From: M3007 sp964484205
GTDB lineage: Bacteria > Bacteroidota > Bacteroidia > Chitinophagales > Saprospiraceae
Direction of reading: 5' to 3'
Length of the DNA: 64,000 nt
NCBI GenBank assembly: GCA_964484205.1
Contig: CAZAEZ010000003.1
Span: 62,001 to 126,000 of the forward strand
In this document: piece after piece, positions 1 to 7,160 of the stretch
Numbering within the stretch: position 1 is the first letter of the stretch
Layout: each line of letters starts with the position of its first letter
Made by a program: the position numbers and the translations under genes
The notes under the pieces: model-generated
Databases searched by the model: none
What the model was told of the DNA's origin: nothing
Seen by the model: only the letters and a program-made list of their open reading frames with translations

Positions 1-315
1 ATGGATGACATTGGGAATATCGCTGATTATTTTGGCTACATCGCCATTCAAACGGCTACCATAGGCCTCGACCAGAATATAGCCCGGCAGCAGATTCCGT
101 TCCTGTACCACTTTTTTACCGCCGCGGATTTTATATACTTTTTCGGTTGGGACGATTACTTGAAAAACAAAATCCTTCCAATTGGAGCGTTCGATTTCCA
201 GATCAATACGTTCCTTGATCTTTTTCTCCTTGCCACTAATGACCCGGAGTGAGTACCATTTTTTTTCTTCGACTCCCGGAGTAGTGGCGGGTGTCGTTTC
301 GTTTTCTTTACTCAT
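1..315 (-). CDS. nusG: Transcription termination/antitermination factor NusG, N-terminal part
   Basis: NusG binds RNA polymerase and couples it to Rho or to the ribosome. The first 105 codons are visible; the C-terminal KOW domain lies beyond the window edge. After an acidic, Thr-rich leader of about 18 residues the NGN domain begins with KWYSLRVISGKEKK, followed by VIVPTEKVYKIRGGKK, RNLLPGYILVEA and ISDIPNVIH, a typical NGN order. The ATG at 315-313 is the only sensible start, 45 bases after the secE stop. Position after secE matches the conserved secE-nusG-rplK order, so ribosomal protein genes probably follow outside the window. Domain assignment is from family knowledge; the residues are read directly. 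Confidence 0.96.
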   Translation of the reverse strand, partial: MSKENETTPATTPGVEEKKWYSLRVISGKEKKIKERIDLEIERSNWKDFVFQVIVPTEKVYKIRGGKKVVQERNLLPGYILVEAYGSRLNGDVAKIISDIPNVIH

Positions 316-360
316 AACGCTTTTGGAAGGCAGATATAGCAATATTGGGAGTGCCGCTGA

Positions 361-558
361 TCAGTTGCCCCAAACGCCATAAAGGTTTTTAAACACCACA
401 CTGCAAGCTATGTCCATCACAAAAATGATCAGGGAAAGAATCACCGAAGTAACCAACACGACGATCGTACTTTCCTGCAACTGCGCAAGTGTAGGCCAGG
501 ACACATTTTTAATGAGCTCGTGGTAACTTTCTTTCAGGTAAAGTGTAATGCGCTCCAT
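361..558 (-). CDS. secE: Preprotein translocase subunit SecE
   Basis: SecE is the small essential subunit of the SecYEG channel in the inner membrane and clamps SecY. The 65-residue product has the short single-helix form common outside Enterobacteria: an amphipathic N-terminal helix (YLKESYHELIKNVSWPT, residues 7-23) with the conserved VSWPT motif, then one membrane helix at about 33-57. It lies between tRNA-Trp and nusG, all on the minus strand, and is probably cotranscribed with both. Length and motif make the call secure. Confidence 0.96.
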   Translation of the reverse strand: MERITLYLKESYHELIKNVSWPTLAQLQESTIVVLVTSVILSLIIFVMDIACSVVFKNLYGVWGN

Positions 559-705
559 TATAACTTGTTGATATGCTTAATAATAAGGACGCTGACGAAA
601 CGCTCTCCAGGGTTTGCAAAAAAATTCGTTGCCTTCATTAACGGACAACGAACCGATCACCTGCAAAAGAGGTAAAAATTGTAACGATCAACGTAGTGGT
701 CCTTG

Positions 706-778
706 CAGGGGCAGCAGGGCTCGAACCCGCAGCCTACGGTTTTGGAGACCGTCACTCTACCAATTGAGCTATGCCCCT
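706..778 (-). tRNA. trpT: tRNA-Trp (CCA anticodon)
   Basis: Read on the minus strand, this is a 73-nt cloverleaf: acceptor AGGGGCA/TGCCCCT, D arm GCTC-GAGT, anticodon loop CTCCAAA giving CCA, T arm with GTTCGAGCC, and discriminator G, as expected for Trp. The terminal CCA is not encoded. It sits directly before secE, the usual place of tRNA-Trp in this cluster. Confidence 0.97.
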
Positions 779-782
779 GTAA

Positions 783-873
783 ACCGTTTTGAGTTTTGGG
801 TTTGGAGTTTTGAGTTAACCGCTTTTTAGCAAAGTGAATAACTCAAAACCCCAAACCCGAAACTCAAAACCGG
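783..873 (-). terminator. Long imperfect inverted repeat after tuf
   Basis: Arms 783-817 and 839-873 pair over about 35 bases with about three mismatches; they are built from short variations on GAGTTTTGGGTTT. The right arm ends a few bases from the tuf stop codon, so the structure probably ends or attenuates tuf transcription before tRNA-Trp and secE. There is no clear T-run, so the terminator role is inferred. Confidence 0.6.
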
Positions 874-876
874 ATA

Positions 877-2073
877 TTAGTCCTTAATCTCCGTAACCTG
901 ACCGGCGCCTACCGTACGGCCACCTTCGCGGATAGCGAAACGCAGACCAACCTCAAGTGCGATCGTGTTGTGGAGTGTCACTTCAAATTCAATGTTGTCG
1001 CCCGGCATTACCATTTCTACGTTTTCCGGCAACTTCACGTCGCCCGTAACGTCGGTGGTACGGAAGTAGAATTGCGGACGGTAGCCGTTAAAGAACGGCG
1101 TGTGACGACCACCTTCTTCCTTCGACAGTACGTACACCGAGCACTTGAATTTCTTGTGCGGTTTTACGCTGCCGGGTTTGCAGATAACCATGCCGCGGCG
1201 GATCTGGTCTTTTTCAATACCGCGCAGCAACAGACCGGCGTTGTCGCCTGCTTCGCCACGCTCCAGGATTTTGCGGAACATTTCCACACCTGTGATTACC
1301 GAGGTAAGCGGCTTTTCACCGTCTTTCATCATGCCGATGATTTCAACCGGGTCGCCCGTGTTGATCACGCCGCGCTCAATACGGCCAGTAGCAACCGTAC
1401 CCCGACCAGTGATCGTGAATACGTCTTCAACCGGCATCAGGAACGGCTTGTCTGTTTCGCGGACGGGTTCCGGAATGTCGCTGTCACAAGCATCCATCAG
1501 TTCCTGGATGGCAGCCACAGATTTGGCGTCACCCTCCAGGGCCTTCAGTGCAGAGCCGCGAATAACGCTGGCATTGTCACCGTCAAATTTATAGGAGGAC
1601 AGCAGTTCGCGCACTTCCATGTCGACGAGTTCAAGCATTTCCTCATCATCAACGAGGTCAACTTTATTCATGAAAACGACGATTTGGGGTACACCTACCT
1701 GACGAGCCAGCAGGATGTGCTCCCGGGTTTGGGGCATCGGGCCGTCCGTAGCAGCAACTACCAGGATAGCGCCGTCCATTTGAGCAGCACCCGTGATCAT
1801 GTTCTTAACGTAGTCAGCGTGACCCGGGCAGTCCACGTGAGCATAGTGGCGCTTTTCCGTTTCATATTCTACGTGGGCGGTATTGATGGTGATACCACGC
1901 TCTTTTTCTTCAGGAGCGGCGTCAATGGAGGCGTAATCCGTCACCTTGGCCAAACCTTTGCCCGCAAGAACAACGGTGATGGCTGCAGTCAAGGTAGTCT
2001 TACCGTGGTCGACGTGACCAATCGTACCGATATTCACGTGCGGCTTGGACCGTTGGAATGTTTCTTTTGCCAT
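877..2073 (-). CDS. tuf: Elongation factor Tu
   Basis: EF-Tu delivers aminoacyl-tRNA to the ribosomal A site at the cost of GTP. The 398-residue product has normal length and all G-domain motifs: GHVDHGKT at 19-26, the switch II DCPGH motif near residue 81, NKVD near 136 and a GSALKALEGD stretch for G5. Domains 2 and 3 follow, with RGTVATGRIERG and the C-terminal GGRTVGAGQVTEI typical of bacterial EF-Tu. It is preceded by four tRNA genes and one tRNA-like gene on the same strand, the thrU-tyrU-glyT-thrT-tufB order known from E. coli. Only one tuf copy is visible here. Confidence 0.99.
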   Translation of the reverse strand: MAKETFQRSKPHVNIGTIGHVDHGKTTLTAAITVVLAGKGLAKVTDYASIDAAPEEKERGITINTAHVEYETEKRHYAHVDCPGHADYVKNMITGAAQMDGAILVVAATDGPMPQTREHILLARQVGVPQIVVFMNKVDLVDDEEMLELVDMEVRELLSSYKFDGDNASVIRGSALKALEGDAKSVAAIQELMDACDSDIPEPVRETDKPFLMPVEDVFTITGRGTVATGRIERGVINTGDPVEIIGMMKDGEKPLTSVITGVEMFRKILERGEAGDNAGLLLRGIEKDQIRRGMVICKPGSVKPHKKFKCSVYVLSKEEGGRHTPFFNGYRPQFYFRTTDVTGDVKLPENVEMVMPGDNIEFEVTLHNTIALEVGLRFAIREGGRTVGAGQVTEIKD

Positions 2074-2193
2074 TGGTTTAGACTAAATAATTTGTTGAAG
2101 AGTTAGTTTGTTAATGCGATAATGTGACAAACAGAAAAATTGACTGCAGCCAAAGCCGCAAGACCAAACGATCAAATTATCACATTAAATTCG

Positions 2194-2267
2194 TAACGCT
2201 GATGCGAATTGAACGCACGACCTCCCGGGTTTGACACCGGGATGCTCTGCCACTGAGCTACAACGCT
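2194..2267 (-). tRNA. tRNA-like gene with enlarged anticodon arm (anticodon uncertain, GTC possible)
   Basis: On the minus strand, acceptor AGCGTTG/CAGCGTT, D arm GCTCAGTGGCAGAGC and T arm GTGCG-TTCAATT-CGCAT are all well formed, and the sequence is close to the neighbouring tRNA-Thr(GGT) outside the anticodon arm. The stretch between D arm and variable loop is two bases longer than in that neighbour. It folds as CCCGG-TGTCAAAC-CCGGG with an 8-base loop, or with a larger loop that would place GTC after U33. A normal 7-base loop with five pairs cannot be formed. It may be an unusual tRNA, a tRNA needing processing, or a pseudogene. Confidence 0.6.
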
Positions 2268-2370
2268 GTTTACTATTTTATTACACTGAGTCGAAGTTGA
2301 AAAAAGAACTTCCGATTACAAGCCGGAAACACTACCTTTCACTACAACAATTCATTTTTTTTCGCTTTTG

Positions 2371-2442
<72 letters not shown>

Positions 2443-2458
2443 CTCTCGTAAAGCCTGG

Positions 2459-2531
2459 AGCGGCGGACGAGATTCGAACTCGCGACATTCAGCTTGGAAG
2501 GCTGACGCTCTACCAACTGAGCTACCACCGC
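2459..2531 (-). tRNA. tRNA-Gly (TCC anticodon)
   Basis: Minus-strand cloverleaf of 73 nt: acceptor GCGGTGG/CCGCCGC, anticodon stem CAGC/GCTG region with loop CTTCCAA (anticodon TCC), T arm GCGAG-TTCGAAT-CTCGT. Only 16 bases separate it from tRNA-Thr(GGT), so both come from one precursor. Confidence 0.96.
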
Positions 2532-2536
2532 GTTTA

Positions 2537-2660
2537 CCCGCCGTAGCCTTGGCGAAGGCGGGAGTTTTTTTGCTTGGGCGCTTAACGGCTTTTTTCGATT
2601 GTTCAATAAAAAAATTCAACCGAAAAGCAACAAACCCGCTTTCGCCAAGGCTACGGCGGG
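2537..2660. repeat. 26-bp inverted repeat between tRNA-Gly and tRNA-Tyr
   Basis: Arms at 2537-2562 and 2635-2660 are reverse complements with one mismatch; the core is CCGTAGCCTTGGCGAAGG. The spacer of 72 bases is A/T-rich. In the tRNA precursor the two arms would bring the flanking tRNAs together in a large hairpin, possibly a processing signal. It resembles short dispersed palindromes common in Bacteroidota genomes (recollection, not tested). Confidence 0.75.
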
Positions 2661-2665
2661 AAAAG

Positions 2666-2749
2666 TGGGGGTGGTGGGATTCGAACCTACTCAGCGATAA
2701 AGCACCAGATTTACAGTCTGGCCCGGCTCTCCAACTCCGGGGCACCCCC
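2666..2749 (-). tRNA. tRNA-Tyr (GTA anticodon)
   Basis: Minus-strand class II tRNA of 84 nt: acceptor GGGGGTG/CACCCCC, discriminator A, anticodon stem CCAGA/TCTGG with loop CTGTAAA (anticodon GTA) and a long variable arm, as required for bacterial tRNA-Tyr. Confidence 0.96.
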
Positions 2750-2809
2750 TTGGAACTGATTTTGGGTTATGTTTCACCCATATGGTAAAACTATCCAAAA
2801 TTGTTTGAG

Positions 2810-2882
2810 AGCCAGTGGACGGACTCGAACCGCCGACCAGCTGATTACAAATCAGCTGCTCTACCAACTGAGCTACACTGGC
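2810..2882 (-). tRNA. tRNA-Thr (TGT anticodon)
   Basis: Minus-strand cloverleaf of 73 nt: acceptor GCCAGTG/CACTGGC, anticodon stem CTGAT/ATCAG with loop TTGTAAT region giving anticodon TGT, T arm CGGCG-TTCGAGT-CCGTC type. It is the first tRNA of the tuf cluster. Confidence 0.95.
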
Positions 2883-2979
2883 CTGTAGTTTATGCGCCAC
2901 AGGCTTTTCCAAGTAAAAAATTATCCTTCAAACAACGTACTTTTCTTCCCAAAAAAGACCCCCTTTCGAAAAGCGTGTG

Positions 2980-2987
2980 CAAAGGTA
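2980..2987 (-). promoter_or_regulatory. Putative Bacteroidota -7 box (TACCTTTG) for the tRNA-tuf cluster
   Basis: TACCTTTG on the minus strand fits the TAnnTTTG -7 consensus of Bacteroidota sigma factor RpoD promoters. It lies about 100 bases before the first tRNA, in the only gene-free stretch before the cluster, so it is the natural start for the whole tRNA-tuf-secE-nusG unit. Confidence 0.6.
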
Positions 2988-3098
2988 ATGCCTTTCGCTA
3001 AAACAGGAAAAGATTTTTCAAAAAAAACTGGGAATCTTGTTTTATATACTTTTTTTGCGCCTTACGCATCAACTTGACAGCCTGCAATCCTGTGTTTT

Positions 3099-3731
3099 AT
3101 GGAAATTGATACAAAAACTCTGCAGTATTGCCTCCAACATACCACCACCGTTCAGCCTGTACTCCACGCATTGGAGCGCGAAACCAACATCCGAACCCTG
3201 CACCCGCAGATGTTGTCGGGGCCTTACCAGGGTATGCTACTTCAGCTGATTAGTCACATGATCCGCCCGCGGCGGGTGCTGGAGGTCGGAACCTTTACCG
3301 GCTACAGCGCCATCTGCCTGGCCCAAGGGCTGACAGAAGATGGTTTGTTGTTTACCCTTGAATCGAACGACGAACACGCCCCGATCGTCCGGAAGCACGT
3401 GCATGCCGCCGGCCTGGAAAACAAAATCCGCCTGATCCTCGGCGATGCAATAGTGCTGATCCCCCAATTCGACGAAATATTTGACCTGATATTTCTCGAT
3501 GCCGGCAAACTGGACTATGTCCGGCACTACGAACTTTGTTTGCCCAAACTGCGTCCCGGCGGCTTTTTACTCGCCGATAATGTGCTGTGGGATGGCAAGG
3601 TCGTGCACGACAAAAAGGATACCACCGCACAGGCGTTGCGGGAATTCAACACCATGGTGCAGGCAGACGACCGGGTAGACAACCTGCTTTTGCCACTGCG
3701 CGATGGGGTCATGCTGATCCGAAAACGTTGA
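3099..3731 (+). CDS. Class I SAM-dependent O-methyltransferase (YrrM/caffeoyl-CoA OMT type)
   Basis: The 210-residue protein is a complete member of the bacterial O-methyltransferase family 3 (CCoAOMT-like), which uses S-adenosylmethionine and usually a divalent metal. Motif I is LEVGTFTGYSAICLAQGL at about residues 62-79, followed by the acidic ribose-binding region TLESNDE, the LIFLDAGKLDY strand and the metal-site region LLADNVLWDGKV, then GVMLIRK at the C-terminus. The ATG at 3099 gives a start in line with relatives. The natural substrate cannot be read from sequence. It stands alone, divergent from the tRNA cluster. Confidence 0.9.
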   Translation: MEIDTKTLQYCLQHTTTVQPVLHALERETNIRTLHPQMLSGPYQGMLLQLISHMIRPRRVLEVGTFTGYSAICLAQGLTEDGLLFTLESNDEHAPIVRKHVHAAGLENKIRLILGDAIVLIPQFDEIFDLIFLDAGKLDYVRHYELCLPKLRPGGFLLADNVLWDGKVVHDKKDTTAQALREFNTMVQADDRVDNLLLPLRDGVMLIRKR

Positions 3732-3862
3732 TAGCGCAGCCTTTTTTAGTCCCTGAAATCTAAGCGCTTTTAAACCGGGAGCGAGACATTTCCATGAACT
3801 TGTATTAAGTTTGCCCATGGACAAATTAATCTCCCAACCTGAACACGCAAACCGACGGACCC

Positions 3863-4567
3863 ATGGCCGAATCCAAAGCACACCTGTTTTACGTTGAAGA
3901 TGACGAAAGCCTGAGTTATGTAACCCGGGACAATCTCGAATTCAACGGTTATCAAGTCACCTATTGCGAAGACGGGCAAAAAGCGCTGGATGTGATTCAA
4001 GCCGGGCAAAAATTTGATCTCTGCATCCTCGACGTTATGTTACCCGAGGTTGATGGCTTTACCCTTGCCGAAGAAATTCGCAAACGCGACGAGCAGGTCC
4101 CCATTATTTTTCTTACGGCCAAAAGCATGAAGCAGGATAAAATCCATGGCCTGACCATCGGCGCCGACGACTACATCACCAAGCCGTTCAGCATCGAAGA
4201 ATTGCTGCTAAAAATCGATATTTTCCTGCGGCGCTCGGCCTACTCCGGCCCGGTAAAATCCAACGCACCGGTATCCATCGGGAATTACCACTTCGACTAC
4301 CGCAACCTGCACCTGGCCTACGACGGCGAAGAAGGCGATACCCTGACACAAAAAGAAGCCGACCTGCTCAAACTCCTGAACGAAAACCGAAACAATGTGG
4401 TCAAACGCTCCTTCATCCTCGAAACGATTTGGGGCAAAGACGATTATTTCCTCGGGCGTAGCCTGGATGTGTTTATTTCGCGCTTGCGCAAATACCTTAA
4501 CCGCGACGACAGAATAAAGGTGGAAAACATCCACGGGGTCGGATTCAAATTTAAGGTGGATGAGTAG
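3863..4567 (+). CDS. OmpR-family response regulator, orphan (RprY-like)
   Basis: A 234-residue DNA-binding response regulator. The receiver domain (about 7-125) has the acidic pair at D13/D14, phospho-acceptor D57 in ILDVMLPEVDG, FLTAKS and the conserved lysine in YITKPFS. The winged-helix domain (about 138-233) carries LTQKEADLLKLLNENRNNVV and the SLDVFISRLRKYL recognition helix. No histidine kinase gene lies next to it, so its partner is encoded elsewhere. RprY-like regulators of Bacteroidota have this layout; the specific name is not certain. A perfect 27-bp inverted repeat follows the stop codon. Confidence 0.92.
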   Translation: MAESKAHLFYVEDDESLSYVTRDNLEFNGYQVTYCEDGQKALDVIQAGQKFDLCILDVMLPEVDGFTLAEEIRKRDEQVPIIFLTAKSMKQDKIHGLTIGADDYITKPFSIEELLLKIDIFLRRSAYSGPVKSNAPVSIGNYHFDYRNLHLAYDGEEGDTLTQKEADLLKLLNENRNNVVKRSFILETIWGKDDYFLGRSLDVFISRLRKYLNRDDRIKVENIHGVGFKFKVDE

Positions 4568-4576
4568 GGTGCCGGG

Positions 4577-4649
4577 AAATACAAATCAGCCCCGCCGGAT
4601 GCGTATTTTTTTGTTAAAAATGCGCATCCGGCGGGGCTGATTTGTATTT
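4577..4649 (+). terminator. 27-bp perfect inverted repeat after the response regulator
   Basis: Arms 4577-4603 and 4623-4649 are perfect reverse complements (core CAGCCCCGCCGGATGCG) with a 19-base loop containing a T-run. It separates two genes read in the same direction and probably ends the regulator transcript. Confidence 0.8.
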
Positions 4650-4691
4650 ACAATAAATAATCCGGAAGGCCGCTTGCGAAAACATACGTCA

Positions 4692-5492
4692 ATGCAATCG
4701 TTTTATCTGGAATACGGAAACAACAAGATTCACTGCCTTCGCTTTGGGCGGGGCCCGAAGTTGTTGATTGCACTCCACGGCTTTGGCGATCGCGCCCGGC
4801 TTTTTGCTATCCTGGAAGAAGCGCTGTCTGAACAGTACACTGTGGTAGCCTTTGACCTGCCTTTTCATGGCCAGACTAGTTGGAAAAACCACACGTTTAC
4901 CAAATCGGATTTACTGGCAATTATTCACCAGATCATGGACCGGGAAGGCCAAAAGCGCCTGTGCCTGATGGGCTACAGCTTTGGCGCCCGGCTGGTGCAA
5001 GCCATGCTGCCGCAATTGCTCGACAAACTCGACAAACTCTACCTGCTTGCACCCGACGGCATCCAGACCAAAGGCATGCCCATGGCTGTTCGCACCCCGA
5101 TGTGGGTCCGGCACTTCCTGTACCGAATCCTTAAAAACCCGGCCTGGTTTCTCTTTCTGCTCCACTGGGGCCGCCGGTTCAATCTGGTGCCCCCGCTCAT
5201 CCTGCATTTTCTGACCTTCAACCTCACCCGGCCCGACCGCTTCCAGCGCACTTTCGGTTGCTGGTTTGCCCTGGAGTCGTTTTACCTGCGCCGCAGCAGC
5301 ATCAAGGCCATCTGGCGCGAATCCGGCCTGCCCGTCGATATTTATTTTGGAACCAAAGACGAAATGATCCGGTACAAAACCGTCAAAAAAATGGTGGAAG
5401 GCGTGCCCAACGTCCGCATTTTCCGCATGAACGCCGGGCACCGGCTCATCGGCGAGGATTTGCGGGAGCGCATGCGGCGGGCCAAAACCTGA
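4692..5492 (+). CDS. Alpha/beta hydrolase
   Basis: A cytoplasmic alpha/beta-hydrolase of 266 residues with a full predicted catalytic triad: Ser96 in GYSFGA, Asp223 in GTKDE and His250 in NAGHRL; the oxyanion loop is HGFGD. A lid-like helical insertion lies between about 130 and 200. The start is taken as the ATG at 4692; a TTG at 4674 would add six residues and has GGAAGG in front of it, so it cannot be excluded. The substrate is unknown. The last codons and stop (AKT-TGA) lie inside a long inverted repeat that also holds the end of the convergent anti-sigma gene. Confidence 0.85.
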   Translation: MQSFYLEYGNNKIHCLRFGRGPKLLIALHGFGDRARLFAILEEALSEQYTVVAFDLPFHGQTSWKNHTFTKSDLLAIIHQIMDREGQKRLCLMGYSFGARLVQAMLPQLLDKLDKLYLLAPDGIQTKGMPMAVRTPMWVRHFLYRILKNPAWFLFLLHWGRRFNLVPPLILHFLTFNLTRPDRFQRTFGCWFALESFYLRRSSIKAIWRESGLPVDIYFGTKDEMIRYKTVKKMVEGVPNVRIFRMNAGHRLIGEDLRERMRRAKT

Positions 5493-5566
5493 CAGGTCGA
5501 ATTTTCCAAAAAAAATGGCCACGCCTGGCGTGGCAATTTTTTTTGGAAAATTCGACCTGTCAGGTT
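5486..5566. terminator. 40-bp inverted repeat of the AACCTGACAGGTC family, shared gene ends
   Basis: Arms 5486-5525 and 5527-5566 match at 39 of 40 positions. The outer part, AACCTGACAGGTC, is itself palindromic; the inner part has A- and T-runs on both sides and a GCCACGCC/GGCGTGGC stem. It overlaps the stop codons of both convergent genes, so it is a bidirectional terminator. A second element with the same outer part is at 11451-11526. Confidence 0.85.
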
Positions 5567-6359
5567 AGTCGTTCAAGGCCCGCAAAAGTTTATCAACCAA
5601 TGCATATCGTCCTTTCGGCTGGCTGCCCTGTTTAACAGCCTTCAAGGCCTGGACAGCCTGCTCTTTTTGGGCAGGATCACGCATGGCCAGTTGCACCCGG
5701 GCCAAAGCCGTGTACCACTGAATTTCTTCTTTGTAAACCGCCGGGCCCTCCGCTTTTGGTAAATATTGCAGGGCATCCTCCGGTTTTTTTTGCGCCAGCG
5801 CAATGACACCCGCCGCAAAATATGCCTCCTGTTCCGCTGCGCGAACGGTGCTTGTCCGGGCAATTTCCAGTGCCAGTAATAGCGCTTTTTCCTGTTCGCC
5901 GGCAGCCCATGCGGCGTTCAGGGCCGTCCAGTCGGCTTGTTGTCCGGCTATCGAATCCCCGGCGGACGGCCGGTCCGACCGCCTGGCGCCTTCATGGAAG
6001 CGGGCAGGGGGTTGAAAAGCTTCCGCATACAACTGCTCCGGAGTAGCTTCGCCCCGGTTGAAATACCAAATAGCCGCCAGCGCCAAAAGCAGCGCGGCGG
6101 CAATAATCCAAGTGTACCGGAGAAATACAAATTTATTTTGCGGAGCAGCCCGGCGCTCCCGGAGCAGGTCTCCTACAGTTTGCCGGAAGGCCCCCACATC
6201 TTTTTCGCCGACAGCCAGTCGCATTTTTTGGTGCAGGACAACTTCTGCTGCAAAGCCTGGATCGTCGTGCAGGCGGGCCTCGAAGGCAACCAGGTCTGCT
6301 TTGTCGAGTGCACCGTCGAGCCAGGCCTCTATTTGTTGGATGTCCTCTTCAGTCAACAT
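5565..6359 (-). CDS. Membrane anti-sigma factor with TPR-like C-terminal region
   Basis: A 264-residue protein that probably holds the upstream ECF sigma factor at the membrane. The N-terminal 50 residues (LTEEDIQQIEAWLDGALD, FEARLHDDPGFAAEV) follow the helical pattern of Bacteroidota anti-sigma factors without a zinc site. A single membrane helix is at about 82-102 (TWIIAAALLLALAAIWYF). The rest (about 140-264) is helical with TPR-like spacing (WTALNAAWAAGEQEKALLLA, AYFAAGVIALAQKKPEDALQ) and should be periplasmic. It lies 63 bases after the sigma gene. Its last residues ND and stop codon are inside the inverted repeat at 5486-5566. Confidence 0.8.
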   Translation of the reverse strand: MLTEEDIQQIEAWLDGALDKADLVAFEARLHDDPGFAAEVVLHQKMRLAVGEKDVGAFRQTVGDLLRERRAAPQNKFVFLRYTWIIAAALLLALAAIWYFNRGEATPEQLYAEAFQPPARFHEGARRSDRPSAGDSIAGQQADWTALNAAWAAGEQEKALLLALEIARTSTVRAAEQEAYFAAGVIALAQKKPEDALQYLPKAEGPAVYKEEIQWYTALARVQLAMRDPAQKEQAVQALKAVKQGSQPKGRYALVDKLLRALND

Positions 6360-6422
6360 TGTTCGTCCATTTTAGTGATCCCTGCCTGTATAACTTCCGT
6401 AACACTGGATTTTCCAATACGT

Positions 6423-7001
6423 TTAAAAGTACGCGTCAAAATCCGGGTCATCCCGGATCAATGCCTTTAGTTTTTCAATACACTGGTGTTTGCGTTTGCT
6501 GGCATAGCCTGCACTTGCGAACCCCAATATCCGGGCAATTTCGGCCATCGATTTCTTTTCATCCGCCCAGCACAAATCCAGCAGCTGCCGACAAGATTCG
6601 GAGAGTCGTTCCCATTTTGTTCGGACGAACTGCATACGTTCAGCATCTTCCAGCGCCTGGTTCCAACGTTCCGTTTCAGTGGTTAATTCCGCAGCGTTGT
6701 CATTCCTTACCCTGTCCGCACCTTTTTTTCGGCGCAGCCGCTTTAGCCAATGATTTTTGCAAATGCTGAAAATAAAAGTGGAAAAGCGGGCGGTCAAGTC
6801 AAGCGCCTGGCCTTGCTTCAGCTTCCGGCAGATGGCCTCCAGCGCATCTGCAAACACATCCTCAGCATCGGCAGGGGTGCCACTGTTTTGGCATACCCAG
6901 CGCTCGACAGGCGGGTAGCACTCGTCGATCATCTGCCGGATCACCACGGTATCATGCTTCCGAATAGCCTCGATGTATTGCTGGTCTGAATGCGGGGACA
7001 T
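6423..7001 (-). CDS. ECF-family RNA polymerase sigma factor
   Basis: A 192-residue alternative sigma factor. Region 2 spans roughly residues 20-95 (AEDVFADALEAICRKL, FSTFIFSICKNHWLKRLRR) and region 4 about 130-185 (LSESCRQLLDLCW, MAEIARILGFASAGYASKRK, the helix-turn-helix). The downstream gene encodes a membrane protein of the anti-sigma type, so this is a regulated sigma/anti-sigma pair. In Bacteroidota such sigma factors are often found near TPR or CHAT proteins; a CHAT protein lies 1.4 kb away on the other strand. The genes controlled are unknown. Confidence 0.9.
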   Translation of the reverse strand: MSPHSDQQYIEAIRKHDTVVIRQMIDECYPPVERWVCQNSGTPADAEDVFADALEAICRKLKQGQALDLTARFSTFIFSICKNHWLKRLRRKKGADRVRNDNAAELTTETERWNQALEDAERMQFVRTKWERLSESCRQLLDLCWADEKKSMAEIARILGFASAGYASKRKHQCIEKLKALIRDDPDFDAYF

Positions 7002-7160
7002 GACTTGGTTGGGATGTTCAAAAACAAATTTGATGAAAAAAGCCCGAACCCGGATTCATTTAGCCGACGAAGTTTTTTTCAATGGGGAGGTAAGATTTTG
7101 GCTGCTGGTGGTATTCAGTTGAAAATCCCCCGCAATTTTTCACTTTTCAAAACCAGTTTT

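Noticed and set aside
970..2106. 378-codon frame antisense to tuf
   Set aside because: Arises from the strong codon bias of tuf; no start context and no domain.
6990..7160. 57-codon upstream extension of the beta-helix lipoprotein
   Set aside because: The lipoprotein signal starts at 7161; the extension would overlap the sigma factor gene and hide the signal peptide.
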